From the NCBI GenBank assembly GCA_902806215.1, contig CADCVT010000272.1, positions 1 to 6,346 on the forward strand: a DNA stretch of 6,346 bases, read 5' to 3'. The DNA is from an uncultured Solirubrobacteraceae bacterium (GTDB lineage: Bacteria; Actinomycetota; Thermoleophilia; Solirubrobacterales; Solirubrobacteraceae). The notes under the pieces were generated by a model. It did no database searches and was not told where the DNA came from. It worked only from the letters and a program-made list of their open reading frames with translations. This document shows positions 1-5,731 of this stretch, piece after piece (position 1 is the stretch's first letter; each line of letters starts with the position of its first letter). The position numbers and the translations under genes were made by a program.

Positions 1-395
1 AGCGACGCCGGCCGCGCGTCCGCCCGCCCGCGCACGCCGAACCGGTCGAGCAGCGCCAGCGCGCGCTCCCGCCGTTCGGACCGCGGCACGTCCCGCAGCC
101 CGTAGGCGACGTTCTGCCACGCGCGCAGGTGCGGGAACAGCGCGTAGTCCTGGAACACGTAGCCGCAGCGGCGCCGCTCGGGCTCGACGTCGATCCCACG
201 CTCGGTGTCGAGCCACGTCGCGTCGCCGCACACGACGCGGCCGCGCTCGGGCCGGTGGAGCCCCGCGACGATCCGCAGGACCGTCGACTTGCCCGCGCCG
301 GAGGGACCCGCAAGGGCGAGCGTGGACGAGGTCGTAAGCGCGACGTCGAGCGAGAAGTCGCCGAGCGTCGTCGCGGCCTCAAGCCGCAGCGACAC
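1..395 (-). CDS. modC: Molybdate ABC transporter ATP-binding protein ModC (3' part beyond window edge)
   Basis: This is the ATPase that would power molybdate import by the ModB permease at the inner face of the membrane. The first 131 residues are visible. They hold a Walker A motif (GPSGAGKST, residues 30-38) and a Q-loop with its conserved context (VFQDYALFPHL, Gln82). Reading runs off the left edge at RPAS, just where the LSGGE signature would be expected, so signature, Walker B and any C-terminal TOBE/Mop domain cannot be checked. The GTG at 395 is the first possible start after an in-frame TGA in the upstream sequence, and it lies 17 bp inside the end of modB. No Shine-Dalgarno sequence precedes it, so translation is probably coupled to modB. 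The fold assignment is secure; molybdate specificity comes from the neighbours, since the same motifs occur in sulfate and other importer ATPases. Confidence 0.9.
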   Translation of the reverse strand, partial: MSLRLEAATTLGDFSLDVALTTSSTLALAGPSGAGKSTVLRIVAGLHRPERGRVVCGDATWLDTERGIDVEPERRRCGYVFQDYALFPHLRAWQNVAYGLRDVPRSERRERALALLDRFGVRGRADARPAS

Positions 396-1167
396 GGCTG
401 TGCGTGGTCGCCAGCTTCACGGTCAGCAGGATGGCGGCCGACGTGGCGACGAGCACCGCCGACAGCGCCAGCGCCCCCGTGAAGTCCGTGCTGAAGCGCT
501 CGTAGATCGCCAGCGGCGCGGTCTGCGTGACGCCGCGCAGCGCGCCCGCGAACATCAGCGTCGCGCCGAACTCGCCCAGCGCGCGGCCCCACGCGAGCGC
601 CAGGCCGGCGATGAGTCCGGGCATCGCGGCCGGGATCGCGATCCGCGCGAACGTCGCCGCCTCGCTCGCCCCGAGCGTGCGCGAGGCCTCGAGCCACGTC
701 CGGTCGAGCGCCCCGAACGCGGCCTCGGCCTGACGCAGGTAGAACGGCGCGGAGACGAACGTGATCGCCACGATGACGCCCGCCTTCGCGAAGACGAGCC
801 GCAGCCCCGCGTCCTCGACGGTGCCCCCGAGGATGCCGCTCGGGCCGACCGCGGCGAGCAGGCCGATGCCGGCGACGGCCGGCGGCAGGACCAGCGGCAG
901 CTCGATCAGCGTCACCACGAGCGAGCGCCCGCGGAACCGTCGCGTGGCCAGCAGGTACGCGGCCGGCGTGCCGACGACGACGATGATCGTCACCGCGATC
1001 CCGCTCGTCTCGAGGCTCAGCCACAGCGCGTCGAGGGCCCCGTCCTCCCCGAGGCTCGTCAGCAGCTGTCCCGGCCCGACGTCGGCGAAGATCGCCACGA
1101 TCGGCAACGTGAGGAACGTCAGCGCGACGGCGAGTGACGCGCCGAGCAGCAGCGAGAACGGCTTCAC
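379..1167 (-). CDS. modB: Molybdate ABC transporter permease ModB
   Basis: This 262-residue integral membrane protein would form the homodimeric channel of the molybdate importer, taking the anion from ModA and coupling to ModC. Hydrophobic segments lie at about residues 7-28, 55-75, 84-106, 128-142, 180-198 and 232-250. The cytoplasmic EAA loop that docks on the ATPase is clear (EASRTLGASEAATFARIAIP, residues 160-179). It is followed by AWGRALGEFGATLMFAG, the sequence typical of ModB/CysT-type permeases. Length is normal for the family (about 220-270). The GTG start at 1167 overlaps the TGA stop of modA as GTGA, the usual sign of translational coupling, and no Shine-Dalgarno sequence is visible in the bases before it. 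CysT/CysW sulfate permeases are related, but the single permease gene and the ModA-like partner favour molybdate. Confidence 0.93.
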   Translation of the reverse strand: MKPFSLLLGASLAVALTFLTLPIVAIFADVGPGQLLTSLGEDGALDALWLSLETSGIAVTIIVVVGTPAAYLLATRRFRGRSLVVTLIELPLVLPPAVAGIGLLAAVGPSGILGGTVEDAGLRLVFAKAGVIVAITFVSAPFYLRQAEAAFGALDRTWLEASRTLGASEAATFARIAIPAAMPGLIAGLALAWGRALGEFGATLMFAGALRGVTQTAPLAIYERFSTDFTGALALSAVLVATSAAILLTVKLATTHSRVAAA

Positions 1168-1925
1168 GGCGCCCGGCCGAAGCCCGCGCGCGTCAGCGCC
1201 TGTGCACCGGCGCCGTCGACGAGCCCGTCGACGAACGCGCGCGCCTGCTCCGGGTTCGGCGCGCCCTTGACGACGGCGACGCCGTACTGCACGTCGGGCT
1301 CGAGCGCCTTCGGGAGCGCGATCGTCCGGAGCCTCCCGTCGGTCGCGAGGACGTCGGTGCGGTAGACGAACCCGGCGTCGGCCGCGCCCTGCGTGAGCTT
1401 GCCGACGATGCCGTTGACGTCGGGCTCGTTGGAGCGGACGTTCGCGAGGATGCGATCGCCGTCGTCGCCGTCGAGCCGCGCGAGGACCTTGCGCGTGTAG
1501 TCGCCGACCGGCACGCCCTCGGCGCCGAGCGCGAGCTCGACGCCGTCCTCGCCGAGCTCCTCGAGCGACGCGATCTGCCCGTCCTTGGGCACGGCGAGCA
1601 CGAGCGCGTTCGTCGCGAAGACGACGGGCTTCTCGACCAGGCCCTCCCTGAACAGCTCGTCGGGCAGCTTGGTGTTCGCCGCCGCGAACACGTCGGGCTT
1701 CACGCCCTGGCGGATCTGCGCGGCGAGCTCGTCGGAGCCCGCGAACGACAGGCGGACGATCGTGCCGTCGAAGCCCTTGCCGTAGTCGGTGAACGCGGTC
1801 TTCAGCGATGCCGCCGCCGAGACGATGACCTGGCCGCTGCCCGATCCGCTGGCGTCCTCGTCGTCGCTGCACCCAGCGGCCCCGAGAGCGAGGACGAGGG
1901 TCAGGACTGCCGTGCGTAGCGTCAT
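1164..1925 (-). CDS. modA: Molybdate-binding lipoprotein ModA
   Basis: This 253-residue extracytoplasmic solute-binding protein captures the oxyanion and delivers it to ModB. The N-terminus is a lipoprotein signal peptide with lipobox AAGC, so Cys19 would be lipidated, followed by an acidic Ser/Gly linker to about residue 31. The ModA family pattern follows: VSAAASLKTAF (residues 35-45, with Ser40 where the family's first oxyanion-binding serine lies), FAGSDELAAQIRQG (61-74, with Ser64 as the second), KPDVFAAAN (76-84), and later GVPVGDYTRKVL and ADAGFVYRTDV, the latter carrying the usual binding-pocket tyrosine. The ATG overlaps the regulator stop as ATGA. A GGAGAA sequence 5-10 bases upstream makes this the only gene of the operon with a clear ribosome binding site. 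Molybdate against tungstate cannot be decided from sequence. Confidence 0.92.
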   Translation of the reverse strand: MTLRTAVLTLVLALGAAGCSDDEDASGSGSGQVIVSAAASLKTAFTDYGKGFDGTIVRLSFAGSDELAAQIRQGVKPDVFAAANTKLPDELFREGLVEKPVVFATNALVLAVPKDGQIASLEELGEDGVELALGAEGVPVGDYTRKVLARLDGDDGDRILANVRSNEPDVNGIVGKLTQGAADAGFVYRTDVLATDGRLRTIALPKALEPDVQYGVAVVKGAPNPEQARAFVDGLVDGAGAQALTRAGFGRAP

Positions 1926-2908
1926 GCTGCTTCTCCGGTGTTCGCGAGGTCGTAGCCGGGCATGGGCGACAGGCGGTCGCGGAAGGCGTGGGACCCGAGG
2001 AGCCCGGCCAGCGCGGTGAGCCCGGGGTGGTCGATCCACCGGTCGGCGACCCAGAGCTCGACCGTGTGCTCCTCGAGCTCGGCGAAGTCGAGACCGAAGC
2101 GCGCGGCGACCGGCTCGGTCGTGACGGCCGCGCATCCCTCCCACTGTGCGGTGCGCGCGGCATCGACGTGCGTGTCGGCGACGCCGGCAACGGTGGGATC
2201 CGCCAGGCCGAGCCGGCGCGCCGTCCGGTCGACCGCCTGCTGCGTCGCCGCGGTGCTCGGCCGCGCGATGAGCGGGACGTCGGCGATGAGCGCCTCGAGC
2301 GACGGGGACCTGAGCGAGCGGTCGAACGCGATGCCCGCGCGCCAGCGGGCGAAGTGCACGCGGCTGACGTCGTCGCGCGGCGACAGCCGCGGCCCGTGGA
2401 CGAGCGCCGCGTGACAGCGGCCGGCGTCGAGCGCCTTGACCGCCTGTCCCGACGTGGCCGCGACCGCGACGAGGCGCTCCGGCCCGAGCAGCGAGGCGGC
2501 GACGCCAAGCGCGGGGTCGCACCCCGCGACGACGAGCCCGGCCGGAACGGCCGCGCCGAGCAGCCGGAGGCGCGTCCCCTCGACCACGGCGTCCGGCGGA
2601 GCCCACTCGTCGGGACCGAGGGCGGCGGCGACGACGCGGCCACCGACGCGTCCGGCGCGGACGGCGGCACCGTCGGGAAGGCGACCACCGAGCACCGGGT
2701 CGGCCGCGGGCAGCGCCCGCTCGTCGCCGGCGAAGAGCGCCTCGACGGTCGTCCCTAGCGCGCGGGCGAGCCGCACCGCCGCGTCGGCCGCGGGCACGTG
2801 CCGTCCCTGCTCGACAGCGCCGACCGACGCGCGAGAGATCCCCGCGAGGTCGGCGAGCTCGCCCTGTGAGAGCCCGGCGAACTGGCGCAGCTCGCGGATC
2901 GGCGTCAT
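1922..2908 (-). CDS. XRE-family HTH regulator fused to a PBP-like (PF12727-type) ligand-binding domain; probable regulator of the mod operon
   Basis: This 328-residue cytoplasmic protein starts with a Cro/C1-type helix-turn-helix (about residues 4-57; core LSQGELADLAGIS and SVGAVEQGR). After a linker comes a domain resembling periplasmic binding proteins, of the PF12727 kind known from HTH fusions and MoeA-like proteins. Family landmarks are VVAGCDPALGVAASLL (where GSHDPAL is usual), a region around ARPSTAATQQAVDR (usually RxxGSGTR), the GLDFAELEEHTVELWV stretch, DHPGLTALAGLL and the C-terminal PGYDLANTGE. The family is thought to bind oxyanions or small ligands like those of ModA, so a sensor of intracellular molybdate is a reasonable inference. 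It is the first gene of the operon, ending in an ATGA overlap with modA. The ATG is placed six bases after a -10-like hexamer, suggesting a leaderless mRNA. Domain calls are firm; the ligand and whether it represses or activates are inferred. Confidence 0.88.
   Translation of the reverse strand: MTPIRELRQFAGLSQGELADLAGISRASVGAVEQGRHVPAADAAVRLARALGTTVEALFAGDERALPAADPVLGGRLPDGAAVRAGRVGGRVVAAALGPDEWAPPDAVVEGTRLRLLGAAVPAGLVVAGCDPALGVAASLLGPERLVAVAATSGQAVKALDAGRCHAALVHGPRLSPRDDVSRVHFARWRAGIAFDRSLRSPSLEALIADVPLIARPSTAATQQAVDRTARRLGLADPTVAGVADTHVDAARTAQWEGCAAVTTEPVAARFGLDFAELEEHTVELWVADRWIDHPGLTALAGLLGSHAFRDRLSPMPGYDLANTGEAA
1931..1936 (-). promoter_or_regulatory. Shine-Dalgarno sequence of modA
   Basis: GGAGAA on the minus strand ends five bases before the modA ATG, inside the last codons of the upstream regulator. 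It supports the chosen start. It would also let modA be translated more strongly than the regulator, modB and modC, none of which shows a comparable site; a binding protein is normally needed in excess over its permease. Confidence 0.6.
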
Positions 2909-2910
2909 GC

Positions 2911-2937
2911 CAGGATCCTAGAGCCGCATCAGGATCC
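2911..2937. repeat. Pair of CAGGATCC direct repeats, possible operator
   Basis: CAGGATCC occurs at 2911-2918 and again at 2930-2937, 19 bp apart start to start. One copy covers the predicted -10 of the mod-operon promoter and the other lies just downstream of its -35. Each contains the palindrome GGATCC, so the pair can also be read as two small dyads on roughly the same helix face. This placement suits binding by the regulator encoded immediately downstream (autoregulation), but an eight-base repeat pair can also arise by chance. Confidence 0.35.
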
Positions 2938-2943
2938 GAGCAA
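2915..2943 (-). promoter_or_regulatory. Predicted leaderless promoter of the regulator-modABC operon
   Basis: On the minus strand, TTGCTC (-35 candidate, 2938-2943) and TAGGAT (-10 candidate, 2915-2920) are separated by exactly 17 bases. The -10 matches four of six consensus positions, the -35 three of six. Only six bases separate the -10 from the ATG, so transcription would begin at or next to the start codon. No Shine-Dalgarno sequence is present, which fits a leaderless message as is common in actinobacteria. Inference from sequence only. Confidence 0.5.
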
Positions 2944-2982
2944 CCGCGCGTTGGTCACGGAACGGCGTAGCCTTCGTCGGAC

Positions 2983-3663
2983 ATGCTCAGGCTTCGACAG
3001 GCCGTCCTCGTGGCGCGCGATCTCGACTCGGCGGTCGCCGACCTGCGGGCGGCGCTCCCGCTCGCCGACCCCTTCCATGACGAGGGCGTCGGGCACTTCG
3101 GGCTGCGCAACGCGGTCATGGCGCTCGGCGACACGTTCGTCGAGGTCGTCTCGCCGGTCCAGCCGGACACGTCGGCCGGCCGACACCTCGACCGGCCCGG
3201 CGCCGACAGCGGCGGCTGCCTGGTCATGTTACAGGTCGACGACATCGCGCCGGCGCGCGAGCGGCTCGCGCGGCTCGGCGTCCGCGTCGTCTGGGACCTC
3301 GAGCTCGAGGACGTGACCGACGTCCACCTGCACCCCGCCGACGTCCCCGGCGCGATCGTGGCCCTCGACCAGACCGAGCCGCCGCAGTCCTGGCGCTGGG
3401 GCGGTCCGGCGTGGGCGGCGGCGGCCCCGTCGGAGACCGGTCCCGGCCGCGTCACCGGCGTCACGATGACCGCGACCGACCCCGACGCGCTCGCGCGGCG
3501 CTGGGCCTCCGTCCTCGGCGCCGACGCGAACGCCCGCACGATCGCGCTCGACGGCGGCGACGCGCGCCTCGAGCAGGGCGAGCGCGACGGCATCGCCGCG
3601 TTCCACGTCGAGGGCGCCGACGTCGACGCGACGATCTGCGGCGTCCGCTTCACGACGGCCTGA
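2983..3663 (+). CDS. VOC (glyoxalase-fold) family protein
   Basis: This 226-residue protein looks like two vicinal-oxygen-chelate modules in tandem. Module one spans about residues 3-130: a VLVARDLDSAVADL start, NAVMALGDTFVEVVSP with Glu54, VDDIAPARERLARLGVRV, and HLHPADVPGAIVALDQ. Module two is shorter, about residues 155-226, opening with VTGVTMTATDPDALARRWASVLG. The family includes glyoxalases, dioxygenases, isomerases and resistance proteins. The usual metal-binding His on the first strand of module one is not seen (LRQAVLVARD), so a metal-dependent reaction is uncertain. The ATG at 2983 opens the conserved first strand. No Shine-Dalgarno sequence precedes it, and a TAGCCT at 2968-2973 is a weak -10 candidate. 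It is divergent from the molybdate operon with 74 bp between starts, and 44 bp upstream of the secreted hydrolase-like gene. The substrate is unknown. Confidence 0.82.
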   Translation: MLRLRQAVLVARDLDSAVADLRAALPLADPFHDEGVGHFGLRNAVMALGDTFVEVVSPVQPDTSAGRHLDRPGADSGGCLVMLQVDDIAPARERLARLGVRVVWDLELEDVTDVHLHPADVPGAIVALDQTEPPQSWRWGGPAWAAAAPSETGPGRVTGVTMTATDPDALARRWASVLGADANARTIALDGGDARLEQGERDGIAAFHVEGADVDATICGVRFTTA

Positions 3664-3671
3664 CGGGTTGG

Positions 3672-3691
3672 CGCGAGGTTTGGGCCTCGCG
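3672..3691. other. Perfect 7-bp hairpin between the VOC and GH26-like genes
   Basis: CGCGAGG (3672-3678) and CCTCGCG (3685-3691) form a perfect GC-rich stem with a six-base TTTGGG loop, nine bases after the VOC stop codon and 17 bases before the next ATG. No T-run follows, so it is not a canonical intrinsic terminator. It could be a U-tract-poor terminator, a transcript-stabilising 3' end, or a structure in the 5' leader of the secreted protein gene. Confidence 0.4.
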
Positions 3692-3707
3692 TGCGTTCCA
3701 GTCGGTG

Positions 3708-4814
3708 ATGCGTCGCCTGGTCATCGCCACCCTGCTCTCGCTGTGCCTGCCCGCAACGGCCGCGCAGGCCGCGGCCGTGGGCGACATCCCCTCCGGCAAG
3801 ACGCTCGTCGTCATCGGCCAGTCCGGCGTCGACAAGGCCGACGCGGTCCAGCGCGCCACCGGCGCCAAGCCCGCGGGGGCCATGTGGTACCTCGGGCTCT
3901 ACGAGGACGACCTCCAGCCCCAGCTCGACAGCATCGCCGACGCGGTCCGCACGCACCGCGGGCTCGCGGTCGACCTCGGCATCAGCTTCGGCGCGGTCTC
4001 GACCCCGAGCCCGCCCTACACGGCCGCCATCGCGGCCGGTGCCTACGACGACCGCATCGCGCAGCTGGCGAAGACCATCAAGGCCCTCCCGACTGTCGTG
4101 TACCTGCGCATCGGCTACGAGTTCGACCTGCTCGGCGGCCAGTACGGCCCGCCCGAGGCCTACAAGGCCGCCTACCGCCACGTCGTCGACGAGCTCCGCG
4201 CGCACGGCGTCAGGAACGTCAACTACGTCTGGCACTCCTCCGGCGCGTTCTGGCGCGGCACCGACACGAGCATCTTCGCGACGAGCTCGGGCTCGCTGGC
4301 CAAGGCGATCCGCGACACGCCGCTGCCGCAGGACGCCCAGCCGATCGCCGCCTTCTACCCCGGCCGCGACTACGTCGACGCGTTCGGCATCTCGTACTGG
4401 CAGGACAGCTGCTGCTTCGGCCGCTCGGCGCAGCAGGCGCGCGACGAGTACGAGGAGCGCACGCGCGAGATCCTCACCGAGGCGAAGAGGATGCGCCTGC
4501 CGCTGCGGATCTCCGAGTCCACGCCCGCGTACATCGGCGCCGACAGCGGAGCCGAGTCGGTGCAGTGGCTCGACAACACGTTCCGCCTGATCGAGGACTT
4601 CGACATCGGCGCGCTCAACCTGATCTCGATCGACTGGCAGGAGGGCGGGTTCTTCGCCGCGCCGTTCTGGAACGGCTACTGGCCCGACGCGCGGATCCAC
4701 CACCACCGCCGCACGCGCGAGCGGTTCGTCGCCGAGCTCGCCGAGCCGCGCTACGTCCAGCGCAGCCGCAACCTGCCGAAGAAGCTCGGCCTGCGTTCCT
4801 CGCGCCGCCGGTAG
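3708..4814 (+). CDS. Secreted GH26-like glycoside hydrolase-family protein
   Basis: This 368-residue protein has a Sec signal peptide (MRR, a hydrophobic core, likely cleavage after AQA at residue 21), so the mature protein is exported. The body resembles GH26 / clan-A TIM-barrel enzymes acting on beta-linked polysaccharides. YLRIGYEFD (residues 132-140) places Glu138 where the acid/base lies, RISES (267-271) places Glu270 as candidate nucleophile, and AFYPGRDYVDAFGISYW (215-231) is the conserved block between them. YGPPEAYKAAYRHVVDELR (146-164) and NVNYVWHSS also fit. The residue before Glu138 is Tyr, where GH26 mannanases have His, so the substrate and even activity are open. A vicinal Cys235-Cys236 pair is unusual. 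The tail (from about 350) is basic and overlaps the opposing eamA gene. ATG 3708 was chosen; GTG 3705 directly before it is equally possible. No Shine-Dalgarno sequence is seen. Confidence 0.7.
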   Translation: MRRLVIATLLSLCLPATAAQAAAVGDIPSGKTLVVIGQSGVDKADAVQRATGAKPAGAMWYLGLYEDDLQPQLDSIADAVRTHRGLAVDLGISFGAVSTPSPPYTAAIAAGAYDDRIAQLAKTIKALPTVVYLRIGYEFDLLGGQYGPPEAYKAAYRHVVDELRAHGVRNVNYVWHSSGAFWRGTDTSIFATSSGSLAKAIRDTPLPQDAQPIAAFYPGRDYVDAFGISYWQDSCCFGRSAQQARDEYEERTREILTEAKRMRLPLRISESTPAYIGADSGAESVQWLDNTFRLIEDFDIGALNLISIDWQEGGFFAAPFWNGYWPDARIHHHRRTRERFVAELAEPRYVQRSRNLPKKLGLRSSRRR

Positions 4815-5668
4815 CCGAACACCGTCAGCGCGAGCCCCGCCAGGACGATCGCCGCGCCGAGCAGCTCCCACCCGTTCGGCGTCTCGCCGAGCGCAAGCCA
4901 CGCCGACCCGATGCCGACGACCGGCACCGCCAGCGTGAACGGCGCGACGGTCGAGGCCGGGTGGCGCGTCATGAGCCACGTCCACGCGCCGTAGCCGAAG
5001 CCCGTCGACAGCACGACGACGTAGAGCAGCGAGAGCGTGCCGCCGAGGTCGAGCGTGGTCAGCGCGGTCGTCACCTCGTCGCGGTCCTCGAGCGCGAACG
5101 ACAGCGCGAAGAGCGGGATCGGCGGCACGAGCGACGACCACACGAGCAGCGCCTTGGGGTCGGGCGCCTGCGCCTTGCGCGTGGCGACGTTGCCCGCCGC
5201 CCACGACAGCGCCGCGCCGCAGCTCAGCAGCACCGCGCCGAGCGGCACGCCCTCGGCGCGGCCGCCGGCGATCACGCCGATCCCGGCCAACGCGATGACG
5301 GCGCCGACGAGCTGCCGCGTGCGCGGCCGCTCACCCAGCAGTGCGACCGCCAGCAGGATCGTGAACATCGCCTGCAGCTGGAGGACGAGCGATGCCAGGC
5401 CGGCCGGCATGCCGATGTCCATCGCGATGAAGAGCAGCGCGAACTGCAGGCCGCTCGAGAACGTCCCGACCGCGAGGACCCACTTCCAGTGCACCGCGGG
5501 GCGCTTGATGATGAACACCGCCGGGAGCACGACGAGCGTGAACCGCAGCGCGCCCAGCAGCAGCGGCGGAAACGTGTCGAGCGCGACGTCGATCATCACG
5601 AAGTTCACGCCCCAGACGAGCATCACGACGAGGGCGAGGGCGACGTGACGGCCGGGCACGGGCACCAT
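4751..5668 (-). CDS. eamA: EamA/YdeD-like drug/metabolite transporter (DMT superfamily exporter)
   Basis: This 305-residue membrane protein has ten hydrophobic segments in two EamA repeats. It closely resembles the E. coli cysteine/O-acetylserine exporter EamA (YdeD) as recalled: VWGVNFVMIDVAL near the start, PPLLLGALRF (residues 34-43), GMPAGLASLVLQLQA (86-100), ALSWAAGNV (153-161), and VAPFTLAVPVVGIGSAW through LLGAAIVLAGL and VFGYR in the second half. Export of a small amino-acid-like metabolite is the family role; the substrate here is inferred only. It is divergent from a LysR regulator (63 bp between starts). GGAGG directly abuts the ATG at 5668 with no spacer. The GTG at 5659 (codon 4) would have a nine-base spacer and would give an N-terminus the same length as the E. 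coli protein, so it may be the true start. The stop lies 64 bp inside the converging GH26-like gene; the basic tail after residue 287 is poorly conserved. Confidence 0.88.
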   Translation of the reverse strand: MVPVPGRHVALALVVMLVWGVNFVMIDVALDTFPPLLLGALRFTLVVLPAVFIIKRPAVHWKWVLAVGTFSSGLQFALLFIAMDIGMPAGLASLVLQLQAMFTILLAVALLGERPRTRQLVGAVIALAGIGVIAGGRAEGVPLGAVLLSCGAALSWAAGNVATRKAQAPDPKALLVWSSLVPPIPLFALSFALEDRDEVTTALTTLDLGGTLSLLYVVVLSTGFGYGAWTWLMTRHPASTVAPFTLAVPVVGIGSAWLALGETPNGWELLGAAIVLAGLALTVFGYRRREERRPSFFGRLRLRWT

Positions 5669-5673
5669 CCTCC
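5669..5673 (-). promoter_or_regulatory. Shine-Dalgarno sequence of eamA
   Basis: GGAGG on the minus strand touches the ATG at 5668 directly. A ribosome cannot normally use a site with zero spacing, so it argues for initiation at the GTG at 5665 (three-base spacer) or, better, the GTG at 5659 (nine-base spacer). Confidence 0.55.
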
Positions 5674-5696
5674 GCGCAGCGACCCGAAAGAGCGAG

Positions 5697-5725
5697 TGGA
5701 CTTTCTACGGGGATCCGATCAGAAT
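5697..5725 (+). promoter_or_regulatory. Predicted leaderless promoter of the LysR-type gene
   Basis: TGGACT (5697-5702, four of six to the -35 consensus) and CAGAAT (5720-5725, four of six to the -10) are separated by 17 bases. The -10 ends six bases before the ATG at 5732, the same geometry as at the mod-operon promoter, and no Shine-Dalgarno sequence is present. The stretch between also carries TTCT (5703-5706) mirrored by AGAA (5721-5724), a possible binding site for a LysR protein in the shared divergent region. Confidence 0.45.
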
Positions 5726-5731
5726 CGCTTC

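Noticed and set aside
205..1137. Plus-strand open frame opposite modB and modC
   Set aside because: Low-complexity Arg-rich translation with no motif; it lies over the well-supported ModB and ModC reading frames.
1134..1919. Plus-strand open frame opposite modA
   Set aside because: Rich in Arg/Asp/Glu/Val with no domain; it mirrors the modA codon pattern in the opposite frame.
1168..2688. Apparent long fusion upstream of ModB in the same frame (open to 2688)
   Set aside because: The upstream part is an out-of-frame reading of the regulator and modA; the ModB family N-terminus begins at the GTG at 1167, which overlaps the modA stop.
2909..2982. Molybdenum-cofactor riboswitch upstream of the mod operon
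   Set aside because: The space is too short and the predicted transcript begins at the ATG, leaving no leader to fold.
4775..4790. Five-base-pair hairpin GCCGA/TCGGC in the convergent overlap as a bidirectional terminator
   Set aside because: The stem is short, the loop is six bases and no T-run follows on either strand; such stems are common by chance here.
2955..5204. A 749-codon open frame on the minus strand opposite the VOC and GH26-like genes
   Set aside because: Its composition is dominated by Arg, Asp, Val and Ala with no family pattern, and it runs antisense to two recognisable proteins. Long antisense frames are expected in very GC-rich DNA.
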